Shown: positions 16,246 to 25,473 of the stretch, in pieces
How the letters are laid out: each line of letters starts with the position of its first letter
Position numbering within the stretch: position 1 is the stretch's first letter
From: Sphingobacteriia bacterium
GTDB taxonomy: Bacteria > Bacteroidota > Bacteroidia > Bacteroidales > TTA-H9
Direction: 5' to 3'
Length of the DNA stretch: 46,316 bases
Assembly (NCBI GenBank): GCA_021286705.1
Contig: JAJTBW010000006.1
Location: 1-46,316, forward strand
Notes under the pieces: generated by a model
The model's database searches: none
Seen by the model: the letters and a program-made list of their open reading frames with translations, nothing else
Told to the model about the DNA's origin: nothing
Translations under genes and position numbers: made by a program

Positions 16246-18342
16246 TTATTTAAGCCAGCGATCGAGCCAGTTAAAGAATACTCTTTGCCAGAGAATCGAG
16301 TTCTGAGGATGAAGAACCCAGTGGTTTTCATCGGGGAAGTAGAGGTATTCAGATGGGATTCCTCTGAGTTGTGCTGCATTGAAGGCAGCCATTCCTTGAG
16401 AGGCCACTATACGGTAATCGAGTTCGCCGTGAACAACAAGAATAGGGGTATCCCATTTGTCAACAAAGCGGTGCGGGGAGTTTGCAAAGGAGCGTTGAGC
16501 TACCTGGTTGCTCTTTTCCCAGTATGGACCACCTAGATCCCAGTTAACAAACCACATTTCCTCGGTTTCGAGGTATTGTTGCTCCAGATTGAACATGCCA
16601 TCGTGGGCAATAAAAGCCTTAAAGCGCTTGTCGTGATGACCTGCCAGCCAATAAACTGAGTAACCGCCATAGCTAGCGCCTACTGCACCAATCTTATCCT
16701 TGTTAACCCATTTTTCTTCTTTCACATTGTCAATTGCAGCAAGGTAATCTTTCATATTCTGACCGCCATAATCGCCACTAATCTGTTCATTCCATGCCTT
16801 TCCAAAACCGGGTACACCCCTTCTGTTTGGAGCCACGATAACGTAGCCATTAGCAGCCATGATCTGGAAATTCCAGCGGTAAGACCAGAACTGACTAACC
16901 GTACTTTGAGGTCCACCTTGACAATAGAGTAAGGCAGGGTATTGTTTTGTTGAGTCAAAACCGACAGGTAAGATAACCCAGGTTAACATCTCTTTGCCAT
17001 CAGTTGTCTTGATCCAGCGTTTGGTGACTGTCCCAAGTTTAAGTTTTGAGAGGAGCTCTTTATTGATAAATGATAACTCATTGTCTTTGCCTGTGGCAGG
17101 ATCAACAGAATAGATCTCGACGGGTTTAGACATGCTCATCTTAGTGGCGATGAGTTTATCGCCGGCGAATGCAATCCCGGTATAGTCGTGAATACCTTCC
17201 GTTAGTTTGGTGATCTTTTTATCGTTTACAGAGATGTTATAGATTTCATCGGTTCCTTGATAATTGCTGATGAAATAGATAGTCTTACTGTCTTTAGTCC
17301 ATGTTAGATTATGGGCATCTTGGTCAAAATCTTTGGTAAGATAGATTTTTTGTCCGGTCGACATATCTTTAACAAATAGTCTAACCTGATCAGCTTCATA
17401 ACCATCTCTCTCCATGCTTTCCCACGCCAGGTATTTGCCATCGGGGGAGAAGACGGGGTTTTGATCGTAGCCCATCATACCTTCTGTGAGGTTTGAAGTT
17501 TTAGCAGTGGCTATATCATAGAGAAACAGATCACTGTTTGTGGATAAAGAGTAGGCCTTTCCGACGAGTTTGCGTGAAGTGTAGACAATTTGTTTGCTAT
17601 CGGGGCTCCAAGTGATTTGTTCCATTCCTCCCCAGGGTTTAACGGGGCTATCCCATTTCTCATTTTCGAGGAGGTCTTTACCAGAGGTGATTTGTTGGCC
17701 ATCCTTGTAATCGGCGAGGAAGATATGGGTGTAGGTATCTACCCATGAATCCCAGTGACGGTACATCAGATCGTTCATTAAGCGACCAGTTGTTTTATCA
17801 AGATCTTTGAAGAGATCAGGGTTGACTTTTTCGGTGGCGACATCAGCAAGGTAGATGATCTTTGATTGATCAGGGGCATAAGCAAATCCAGAGATACCCC
17901 CTTCGATGTTGGATATTTGTTTTCTGTCAGATCCGTCGGCATTCATTTCCCAAAGTTGAGGAGAGCCGTTTTCTGCGCTGATAAATCCTAATCTTTTGCC
18001 GTCAGGGCGCCAGGTTGGTTGGTTCTCACCTTTAGGGGTTGTAGTGATTTGCTTATTGTCGCTTCCATCACTATTCATGCTGAAGAGCTCAGTGTTTCCC
18101 TTGTTTTGTTTGATATCGTACCAGGTCACAGGATAGATAATCTTTGAGCCGTCAGGACTTATAGCTGGAGAGCCGACACGACCAAAGGCCCACATTAATT
18201 CGGGCGTGAGTATCCCGTTTTCAACGACAGGTTTAGGAGCGCTAATAATAGCTGCTTCATTCTCATTTCCCTCTTTGTTGGCTTGTGAACAACTGAAAAG
18301 GAAAAGGATAGTAGAAAAAAGAAAAAGGCAATATCTTTTCAT
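16246..18342 (-). CDS. S9 family serine peptidase, lipoprotein (DPP-IV/acylaminoacyl peptidase type)
   Basis: 698 residues. A lipoprotein signal ends in a lipobox (FLFSC, Cys about residue 18), so the protein is membrane-anchored. An N-terminal beta-propeller (about 45-430) shows WD40-like/TolB-type repeats such as SPDGSKI, RPDGKRLGF and SPDGKYLAW. The C-terminal alpha/beta hydrolase has the catalytic Ser in GASYGGYS (about 558), Asp in VHGELDYRI (about 637) and His in DENHW (about 674). S9 enzymes cut dipeptides or acyl-residues from short peptides. A neighbouring gene divergently starts the phosphorelay cluster. The catalytic triad is intact. Confidence 0.93.
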   Translation of the reverse strand: MKRYCLFLFSTILFLFSCSQANKEGNENEAAIISAPKPVVENGILTPELMWAFGRVGSPAISPDGSKIIYPVTWYDIKQNKGNTELFSMNSDGSDNKQITTTPKGENQPTWRPDGKRLGFISAENGSPQLWEMNADGSDRKQISNIEGGISGFAYAPDQSKIIYLADVATEKVNPDLFKDLDKTTGRLMNDLMYRHWDSWVDTYTHIFLADYKDGQQITSGKDLLENEKWDSPVKPWGGMEQITWSPDSKQIVYTSRKLVGKAYSLSTNSDLFLYDIATAKTSNLTEGMMGYDQNPVFSPDGKYLAWESMERDGYEADQVRLFVKDMSTGQKIYLTKDFDQDAHNLTWTKDSKTIYFISNYQGTDEIYNISVNDKKITKLTEGIHDYTGIAFAGDKLIATKMSMSKPVEIYSVDPATGKDNELSFINKELLSKLKLGTVTKRWIKTTDGKEMLTWVILPVGFDSTKQYPALLYCQGGPQSTVSQFWSYRWNFQIMAANGYVIVAPNRRGVPGFGKAWNEQISGDYGGQNMKDYLAAIDNVKEEKWVNKDKIGAVGASYGGYSVYWLAGHHDKRFKAFIAHDGMFNLEQQYLETEEMWFVNWDLGGPYWEKSNQVAQRSFANSPHRFVDKWDTPILVVHGELDYRIVASQGMAAFNAAQLRGIPSEYLYFPDENHWVLHPQNSILWQRVFFNWLDRWLK

Positions 18343-18484
18343 AGCAGAATGATTATATTTAGAAAGTAAATTTACAACTTTGACTTTTATTCTGACTCTA
18401 AAGACTAAAAGTTAATAACTGGTTGTACTTTAGTATGATGAATTTGTGGTTATGTTACTTTTTCATATCGTGAGGTAGGTATCA

Positions 18485-20614
18485 ATGAAACTAAGCCGGA
18501 GTATGAATAAACAAGCATCATTTAAACAACTAATAAAGAAAGAGTTTGTGCGCTCAGCTCTTATTCCGATTATCATCATTGAGTTGATGTTGTTAATACT
18601 CTATTTTAGTATAAATGCTTACAAGACCTACCGAACGAGGATTACGCTATTACAGGAAGTTAAGTTGAATATAGGTGAGATTGCATCGCGTGAAGCTGGA
18701 AATATCAATATGGAGTTAAGTAAGATTTCCGGCTATGCCAATTTGATTAAAAGGGAGAATGAGCGCTTCTTTAAGGACCCATCTAAGTTTACCCTGCCTG
18801 ATGTTAAGCCTGTTCTTAAGGTGGCACCAAATGGGACCATGTATAAAGAGAATAATAATGGAGGAGGAAGTATTTATTATTCCGGGTTAACTAAGTTTGG
18901 TTCTGAGCAATTTAAAAAAGCGGAGATGACAGAGGCATTTGATCCTTTGTTTAAAGCTGTTGTTGATATAGACTCGAATGCAGTGGCAGTGTATATTAAT
19001 ACCTGGGATAATATGAACCGTTATTATCCTTTTATTGATAAGACCTATGAGCAGTATATGCCGAATATGGATATAACGAGTTACAATTTTTATTATTTGG
19101 CCGATGCAAAACATAATCCAAGTCGTCAGGTGGTCTGGACAGATGCCTATTTAGATCCTGCGGGTATGGGTTGGATGGCATCATGTATTATCCCGGTGTA
19201 TAAAGAGAATTTTTTGGAGGGAGTTGTTGGAATTGACGTTACAATTGAGAAATTCACCCAAAATATTCTTGCATTGAAGATACCATGGCAGGGGTCAGCA
19301 TTTCTGGTTGATGAGGCAGGAACAATCCTGGCAATGCCTGAGTCGGTTGAGAAGCTGTTAGGGTTATCAGAGCTTAAGAAGCACATATACAACAATGCAA
19401 TTAAAGAGAATACCTATAAGCCGGAGGATTTTAATCTTCTGAAAAATAGTTCAATCCCTGATGGGTTAAAGGCTGTAGTTAAGGAGAATCGTGCGATTGA
19501 AGAGGTTCTGTTGGGTGGGCATCATTATATCGTTAGTCAGAATCGGATCAAAGAGACGGGATGGAGATTTCTGACATTGATTGATAAAGAGGTAGTCTTG
19601 GCACCTGTAAATCACCTTACTTATCAGAGCAATATGCTTGGTTATGGTGCCATACTGTTTCTGATTCTGTTCTATCTTCCATTCTTTATCTATCTGATCA
19701 GAAAAGCCGAGAGTATCTCAGGTAAGATATCCTCGCCAATTGAGTATTTAATAGATACAACTCGTGATATCAGTCGTAAGTTTCAATCGACAAATCTTGA
19801 GCATGTTGGTCTTTTAGAGTTAGATGAGTTGGCTGATAACTTCAATGTGATGACGAAGAAGTTGAATGAAGTATATCAGGAGCAAGAAGAGAAGATTAGT
19901 GAAGGGGTTAAGCAATTAAGAGAGAAAGATCATATGATCATTAAGCAGAGCCGGCAAGCTGCGATGGGTGAGATGATCGGAAATATTGCACATCAATGGC
20001 GACAACCACTTAACTCAATTGGAGTTATAGTACAGAATATTGAAGATGCCTACAATTACGATGAGTTAACCAAGGAGTACATGGTTGAGAAGATCAACAA
20101 TGTAATGACCTTGTTATCTTATATGTCGCATACTATAGATGATTTTCGGAATTTCTTTAAACCTGATAAGGAGAAGCAGTCGTTTAGCATAGCTGAATCG
20201 GTTAGAAGCTCTTTAAGTTTTATGGACGCAAACTTCTCACATAATAATATAAAAGTTGATGTAGATGTTGTCGAGGATATAAAGATATGGGGTTATCCCA
20301 ACGAGTATGCTCAGGTCTTGTTGAATATCCTGAATAATGCCCGAGATATAATAAAAGAGCGGGAGATAAAGTACGGAGAGATTAAAATCAGGGTAAATGC
20401 CAGTTATAGCAGATCTGTTGTAGAGATTGAAGATAATGGAGGAGGAATCAGACCCGATGTTATTGAGAAGATATTTGAGCCATATTTTACTACCAAGGAG
20501 ATGGGTACCGGGTTAGGGCTTTATATGTCAAAAATGATTGTAGAGAAGAATATGGGAGGTGAGTTAAAAGTTGAGAATAGGGGTGATGGAGCAGTGTTTA
20601 CTTTATTAATTTAG
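18485..20614 (+). CDS. Membrane sensor histidine kinase with dCache domain
   Basis: 709 residues. One TM helix (about 27-47), an extracytoplasmic double-Cache sensor (about 50-380) with the WTDAYLDPAGMGWM and GVVGIDVTI signatures, a second TM (about 382-405), a HAMP-like segment and coiled coil, then HisKA with phospho-accepting His about 502 in IGNIAHQWRQPLNS, and a HATPase with N box (NILNNARD), DNGGGI and GTGLGLYMSKMIV. The GEMIGNIAHQWRQPLN block and the TIDDFRNFFKPDK stretch closely resemble kinases that are especially frequent in Campylobacterota, as I recall. First of four close-packed phosphorelay genes; the next starts 4 nt after its stop. The sensed ligand is probably a small molecule. 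Confidence 0.92.
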   Translation: MKLSRSMNKQASFKQLIKKEFVRSALIPIIIIELMLLILYFSINAYKTYRTRITLLQEVKLNIGEIASREAGNINMELSKISGYANLIKRENERFFKDPSKFTLPDVKPVLKVAPNGTMYKENNNGGGSIYYSGLTKFGSEQFKKAEMTEAFDPLFKAVVDIDSNAVAVYINTWDNMNRYYPFIDKTYEQYMPNMDITSYNFYYLADAKHNPSRQVVWTDAYLDPAGMGWMASCIIPVYKENFLEGVVGIDVTIEKFTQNILALKIPWQGSAFLVDEAGTILAMPESVEKLLGLSELKKHIYNNAIKENTYKPEDFNLLKNSSIPDGLKAVVKENRAIEEVLLGGHHYIVSQNRIKETGWRFLTLIDKEVVLAPVNHLTYQSNMLGYGAILFLILFYLPFFIYLIRKAESISGKISSPIEYLIDTTRDISRKFQSTNLEHVGLLELDELADNFNVMTKKLNEVYQEQEEKISEGVKQLREKDHMIIKQSRQAAMGEMIGNIAHQWRQPLNSIGVIVQNIEDAYNYDELTKEYMVEKINNVMTLLSYMSHTIDDFRNFFKPDKEKQSFSIAESVRSSLSFMDANFSHNNIKVDVDVVEDIKIWGYPNEYAQVLLNILNNARDIIKEREIKYGEIKIRVNASYSRSVVEIEDNGGGIRPDVIEKIFEPYFTTKEMGTGLGLYMSKMIVEKNMGGELKVENRGDGAVFTLLI

Positions 20615-20618
20615 GTAG

Positions 20619-22541
20619 ATGAATTTTAATAAGGAGCAGTTAAAAATAGTATATGTGGAGGATGATCCTGTCATTCGTAGCAATACTTTGGATGTACTCA
20701 GGCGGCGCTATACTCATGTTTATTCTGCTGAAGACGGACTAATGGGTTGGCAGTTGTATCAAGAGATTATGCCTGATTTAGTCATAACAGATATCAAAAT
20801 GCCTGTTATGAACGGGTTAGAATTGATTAAGAATATTCGGGAAGTCTCTGCTGAGCAGCATATACTGATCACCTCAGCATATAATGATTCGGAGTTGCTT
20901 ATAGATGCCTTAAACCTTGCTGTTGATGGGTATCTGATTAAACCGTTTTTAACAGAAGCACTTATCTCATATGTACAGAGAGTGGTTCATAGTCTTAATC
21001 TAAAATCGGAGGTAGAGGCATACCATACCCGATTAGAGCAAATGGTTAATGAACGAACTCAGGAACTGTTACAGAGTGAGGGTAAGTTTGGAGCATTGAT
21101 TGAGAAGTTATTGGATGGGCTTATACTTATTGAGAATCATAAGATAGTTTTTTCAAACACCTCGATAGGTGAGCTGTTGGGCTATACAAAAGCTGAACTG
21201 CTTGGTAAGGATTATAGAATGCTTATCGCCGAAAAGGAGGTAAGCCGGGTAAGCCAGATACATGAACGGCGATTAAAACGTGAAGGGGATGTGCCTGAAC
21301 TGTATCAGACACTTATTAAGTCAAAGGATGGGCGGGAGATTCCGGTGGAGTTAAATGTGGGATTTCTGACATTGGAAGAGGTGCCTCAGGTTCTGGTTCT
21401 TATACGGGACATGACTAAGAGGCTACAGATGGAACATGAACGATTGAGGCTTGAGGGTGCCATAGATCAGGTTGAAGAGTCGGTCATAATAACGGATACA
21501 ACGGGACTGATTGTCTATACCAATAGAGCTGCTGAGAAGTTAACGGGCTATTCAAAGGATGAGTTATTGAATTCCAATATGAGGATATTAAAGAGCGGAA
21601 TACATGATGAGCCCTTTTATGCCTCGTTTTGGAGGAATCTGATCGATAGCCATAGATTTAGTGGGGTTTTTATTAACAAGAGAAAAGACGGAACCTTGTA
21701 TCATGAACAGACCTCGATAACAGCCGTTTTGAATGATCAGGGTGAGGTGACACATTATGTCTCGGTTAAGAGAGATGTAACCTTTGAGTTGCAGATGGAG
21801 AAGACTCTTCGCAATATGCAGAAGTTGCAGGCTATTGGAACGCTTGCCGGTGGCATTGCCCACGATTTCAATAATATGCTTATGGGGATGTCTGTTTACA
21901 CTGAGTTAGCGTTAAGAGAGCTTGATAACAAAGCAGTGCTGGAGGGTTATCTTTTGAATATAAGTAATGAACAGACCAGAGCTAAGAAGCTAATTGAGCA
22001 GATACTGACTTTTAGTCGTAAGGATGAAGGGCTCAATTTGGTGCATTCTGATTTAAGATCAATTACTGAGGATATTCTGAGGATGATTACTATTAGTTTT
22101 TCTCCTGGAGTGACTATAAAAAAAGATCTCAAAGATGTAGGCTATTTATGGATTGATCCGACTCAGTATCATCAGGTGGTAATGAATTTATGTGTAAATG
22201 CCTCTCAAGCAATGCAGGGGCAGGGTACTATTGAGGTCAGTCTTAGGAAGACCCGCTCTGAGGAGGCTCAACTATATGGGGCGAAGACAATAGGACTGAA
22301 TGATTGGATTGTTTTGACAGTTAAAGATACGGGTCCCGGGATTTCTAAAGAGATTCTTGATCGGATATTTGAGCCTTTCTATACCACAAAACCGGTGGGT
22401 GAGGGGACAGGGTTAGGCTTATCTACAGTTCATGGAATTGTATCACGTTATAGTGGTGTTGTAGGAGTAAATACAAAACTCGGAGAGGGGAGTCAATTTA
22501 TGGTCTTCCTGCCGATAATACATGGAAAGCTAAGTATATGA
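20619..22541 (+). CDS. Hybrid REC-PAS-PAS-histidine kinase
   Basis: 640 residues: an N-terminal receiver (about 5-125, with acidic VEDD near 12, the phosphorylatable Asp in LVITDIKMP about 56 and Lys in IKPF), a short coiled coil ending in a NERTQELLQSE-type linker, two PAS domains (about 150-270 and 285-395), a HisKA with His about 414 in LAGGIAHDFNNML, and a HATPase (N-box LCVNASQAM, DTGPGI, GTGLGLSTVHGIV). No transmembrane segment, so it is cytosolic. The receiver at the N terminus suggests that it is phosphorylated by the upstream Cache kinase and in turn controls its own kinase output. Its stop overlaps the start of the next gene as ATGA. Confidence 0.93.
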   Translation: MNFNKEQLKIVYVEDDPVIRSNTLDVLRRRYTHVYSAEDGLMGWQLYQEIMPDLVITDIKMPVMNGLELIKNIREVSAEQHILITSAYNDSELLIDALNLAVDGYLIKPFLTEALISYVQRVVHSLNLKSEVEAYHTRLEQMVNERTQELLQSEGKFGALIEKLLDGLILIENHKIVFSNTSIGELLGYTKAELLGKDYRMLIAEKEVSRVSQIHERRLKREGDVPELYQTLIKSKDGREIPVELNVGFLTLEEVPQVLVLIRDMTKRLQMEHERLRLEGAIDQVEESVIITDTTGLIVYTNRAAEKLTGYSKDELLNSNMRILKSGIHDEPFYASFWRNLIDSHRFSGVFINKRKDGTLYHEQTSITAVLNDQGEVTHYVSVKRDVTFELQMEKTLRNMQKLQAIGTLAGGIAHDFNNMLMGMSVYTELALRELDNKAVLEGYLLNISNEQTRAKKLIEQILTFSRKDEGLNLVHSDLRSITEDILRMITISFSPGVTIKKDLKDVGYLWIDPTQYHQVVMNLCVNASQAMQGQGTIEVSLRKTRSEEAQLYGAKTIGLNDWIVLTVKDTGPGISKEILDRIFEPFYTTKPVGEGTGLGLSTVHGIVSRYSGVVGVNTKLGEGSQFMVFLPIIHGKLSI

Positions 22542-23308
22542 TTAATACAAAGCATGATTTAACCGTCTTGTATGCTGAAGATGAGGAGATGATTCGTCTT
22601 CCGTTTACCGAAATGCTAGAAAGACGAATACAAAGGGTAATAGCAGTACCTACTGGCGAAGAGGCTTATGATATATATCGTAAGGGTGGCATAGATATGT
22701 TGATTACAGATATTAAAATGCCGGGTATTAGTGGCTTTGAACTTGCCTCAAAGATCAGGAAGGAAGACCAGTTTATTCCTATTATTGTGACAACGGCATA
22801 TGAGTTTAAGGACTATCTGATGCGTGCAATTGAGGTTGGGATAAACAAGTATCTTGTGAAACCAATTAATAAAGCATCGCTGACTGAGGCACTGGATGAT
22901 CTGGCAAGGATGGTCACTTTTAAAAGAAACATGGAGGAGTGTAATGAGATATTAAGCCTGATTCTTAAGGTGGAAAACAGAGTTGTGATCTGGTCTGAGG
23001 TTAATGATAAGTTTCAGATTAACTCAGATTTTCTTAAGTTTTTTGGTTTTGATAGTTATGAATCCTTCTTTGGGAAATATGCTAATGTTTACGACTTTTT
23101 TAAGCAACATTCATCGCAAAGTTTTAACTATAGTACAACTGAAGATGTACAATGGATAGACTCTTTTATGAAGATTAATGGGGTTGAGAAGAATACTATT
23201 TTAAATTTGTCTGAGACTGGTTTCGGTTCTAATACTAACTTTAAGCTACGGTTTAAGTTATATCGTGATGATTCAAGGTTAGCCTTTGTTTTGAGTGAAA
23301 AAATATAA
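22538..23308 (+). CDS. Response regulator, REC plus PAS-like domain, no DNA-binding output
   Basis: 256 residues. The receiver (about 8-125) has the acidic AEDEE pair, the phosphorylatable Asp in MLITDIKMPGISGF and Lys in VKPIN. The C-terminal half (about 135-256) has no HTH, GGDEF or other known output; it contains INSDFLKFFGF and a YANVYDFF segment that resemble divergent PAS domains seen beside Campylobacterota kinases. Start and upstream stop overlap (ATGA), so translation is coupled. It may be a phosphate shuttle or interact with the neighbouring kinases. I could not name this C-terminal domain with certainty. Confidence 0.8.
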   Translation: MINTKHDLTVLYAEDEEMIRLPFTEMLERRIQRVIAVPTGEEAYDIYRKGGIDMLITDIKMPGISGFELASKIRKEDQFIPIIVTTAYEFKDYLMRAIEVGINKYLVKPINKASLTEALDDLARMVTFKRNMEECNEILSLILKVENRVVIWSEVNDKFQINSDFLKFFGFDSYESFFGKYANVYDFFKQHSSQSFNYSTTEDVQWIDSFMKINGVEKNTILNLSETGFGSNTNFKLRFKLYRDDSRLAFVLSEKI

Positions 23309-23319
23309 TTAGTTTACCT

Positions 23320-25284
23320 ATGGATAAGATAGCTGTTTCAGTCTTATATGTCGAAGATGAAGAGTTCATTCGCATGCCAATGGCTGAAATGTTAGGTCGA
23401 AGACTAGAGAAAATCGTTGCAGCCGGTAGCGCAAAAGAGGCAATAGCATTGCATGCAAATGAGGATTTTGATATACTATTGACAGATATCAGGATGCCAG
23501 GTTTGAATGGATTGGAGTTAATAAAAATCTTACGTCAGAAACAGCCCGACATAAAGGCAATAATCCTCTCTGCCTATAATGAAACCGATTTCTTCACCGA
23601 AGCAATTGATCTAGGTATTGACGGTTTTCTTATTAAACCTATTGATCGACAAAAGTTGTTTGCTCTACTAACAAAAGTTGGCAGTCAGAAGATACAGGAG
23701 AATATAGCCAAAGTAAATGAAGAGAAGTTTATGGCATTAGCTGCATCGGCTAATGATGCTATTATCATGCTTGATGGAGTTGGTTTAGTGAACTTCTGGA
23801 ACAGAGCTGCTGAGGTGATGTTTGGGTATTCCTTTGAACAGATTGTTAATGCTTCCATTGAACGACTTCTAGTCTCTGTTGATGGAACTAGCCTTACCAT
23901 CGATGGAATCAGAAGTCATGAGATGGTATTAGATAAGGCGGTTGTCATTTCAGAGTACTCAGCCTTACCAAGAATAGGTCCATCTTTTCCTGTAGAGATA
24001 TCTTTTACAACATTTAAAGTCGGGGGTCTTGATCAATTTCTTTTGATTATAAGAGATGTGTCAGAACGAAAGAAAAGGGAAGAGGAGCTGTTAACAGCTT
24101 TAGATAGAGCTAATGAAGCCACCAGAGCAAAACAACAGTTCTTGTCGGTAATGAGCCACGAAATAAGAACACCTCTGAATGGTATCTTGGGTGCTGTTAA
24201 TCTTCTTTTACAGGAAAACCCACGTGAGGATCAGTTAGACTACTTTAAAACGTTGGAGTTTAGTGGCAACCATTTGTTGTCATTGGTGAATGATATTCTT
24301 GATTTTAGTAAAATTGAGGCTAATAGAATTCAATTTGAAAGGATTGATTTTAATCTTCGAGAGCTTGTTAAAGGATTGATGAAGATCTTTGCTTTTAAGG
24401 CTAACGATAAAGGAATCGAATTAAAGCTAACTGTCGCTGAGAGTATTCCCGATGTAGTGAAGGGTGATCCAATGAGACTGAATCAGATTCTTACCAACTT
24501 GATTGGGAATGCGGTTAAGTTTACTGAAAAAGGGGAGATAAGTTTAAAGATAAATATAACTGAACAGCATGAGAAATTCTTACGCTGTAGGTTCGAAGTG
24601 GCGGATACTGGAATTGGTATTTTACCAGAGAAACTCAGTACAATATTCGAGTTCTTTAGTCAGGCTGATACAAATACCACCAGAAAATATGGTGGGACAG
24701 GACTTGGACTGGCCATTACAAGAAAGCTTGTTGAATTGCAGAATGGTACAATTGAGGTTCTGAGTGAAGTGAATAAGGGCAGCTCTTTTTCATTTGAACT
24801 CACCTTTGAGGTTGCTATAATGGATGGCAATAGGGAGGTTAAAGCCAGTGGTAATTTACAACACTCTTTGAAAGGCATAAGAATCCTTTTAGTTGAGGAT
24901 AATAAGATTAACCAGATGATTGCCGGTAAATTCTTAAACCGATGGGATGCAGTTGTGGTTATTGCTGAGAATGGTAAAGAGGCTTTGGAGAAAAGTCTCG
25001 AGAGTAAATTCGATATCATTCTGATGGATCTTCAAATGCCTGAACTGGATGGCTATGAGACCTCCCGTTTAATCAGAGCCAGAGCTGATGATTATAGTCT
25101 GAGCATACCGATCATAGCACTTACTGCCTCTGCCTATAACGAGGTTAAAGATGGGGTTATGCTTTCCGGTATGAATGATATTATAAATAAACCCTTCATC
25201 CCTGACGAATTGAATAGGATTGTCCATGAATATGTCACTAACCAAGGTTCATCATGGATCTCTCAAAAACCTATTGTTGATTAG
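23320..25284 (+). CDS. Hybrid REC-PAS-histidine kinase-REC
   Basis: 654 residues, cytosolic: N-terminal receiver (about 5-120; acidic VEDEE, Asp in DILLTDIRMPGLNG, Lys in IKPID), PAS (about 135-255), HisKA with His about 280 in SVMSHEIRTPLNGI, HATPase (about 385-505; N box LIGNAVKFTEKG, GTGLGLAITRKLV) and C-terminal receiver (about 525-645; Asp in DIILMDLQMPELDGY, Lys in NKPF). The order is that of hybrid kinases running an internal phosphorelay. It starts 11 nt after the preceding regulator. No HPt domain is visible in the cluster, so the final phosphate acceptor must lie elsewhere or the last receiver feeds back. Confidence 0.93.
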   Translation: MDKIAVSVLYVEDEEFIRMPMAEMLGRRLEKIVAAGSAKEAIALHANEDFDILLTDIRMPGLNGLELIKILRQKQPDIKAIILSAYNETDFFTEAIDLGIDGFLIKPIDRQKLFALLTKVGSQKIQENIAKVNEEKFMALAASANDAIIMLDGVGLVNFWNRAAEVMFGYSFEQIVNASIERLLVSVDGTSLTIDGIRSHEMVLDKAVVISEYSALPRIGPSFPVEISFTTFKVGGLDQFLLIIRDVSERKKREEELLTALDRANEATRAKQQFLSVMSHEIRTPLNGILGAVNLLLQENPREDQLDYFKTLEFSGNHLLSLVNDILDFSKIEANRIQFERIDFNLRELVKGLMKIFAFKANDKGIELKLTVAESIPDVVKGDPMRLNQILTNLIGNAVKFTEKGEISLKINITEQHEKFLRCRFEVADTGIGILPEKLSTIFEFFSQADTNTTRKYGGTGLGLAITRKLVELQNGTIEVLSEVNKGSSFSFELTFEVAIMDGNREVKASGNLQHSLKGIRILLVEDNKINQMIAGKFLNRWDAVVVIAENGKEALEKSLESKFDIILMDLQMPELDGYETSRLIRARADDYSLSIPIIALTASAYNEVKDGVMLSGMNDIINKPFIPDELNRIVHEYVTNQGSSWISQKPIVD

Positions 25285-25340
25285 TCGGGCAACTGGCGTC
25301 TTGCAATAAAGATAGCTGCCAGTTGATAGCTGTTTGCTTC

Positions 25341-25403
25341 CATCTGCCATCTGCCATCTGCCAGCTGCTAGCTGCTAGCTGCTAGCTGCTTTCTGCCAGT
25401 TGC
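25341..25403. repeat. Nine-unit 7-nt tandem repeat (xxxCTGC)
   Basis: CATCTGC three times, CAGCTGC, TAGCTGC three times, TTTCTGC and a degenerate CAGTTGC follow one another without gaps between the last phosphorelay gene and pnuC. Similar CTGGC/CTAGC words occur in the gap after alaS. No function is apparent. Confidence 0.85.
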
Positions 25404-25447
25404 CGTTATTTACTCCCTCTTCTTTCCCTTATAAATCAAAGAAACCT

Positions 25448-25455
25448 TAACTTTG
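25448..25455 (+). promoter_or_regulatory. Candidate -7 promoter box of pnuC
   Basis: TAACTTTG matches TAnnTTTG and lies 18 nt before the pnuC ATG, leaving a very short leader with no room for a riboswitch. Confidence 0.55.
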
Positions 25456-25473
25456 CCACCCTAATCATCACTT

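Noticed and set aside
16132..16536. 134-codon ORF on the plus strand
   Set aside because: Shadow of the SDR and S9 genes in another frame.
25405..25473. TPP riboswitch before pnuC
   Set aside because: The -7 box lies 18 nt before the ATG, leaving no room for an aptamer, and no thi-box words are seen.
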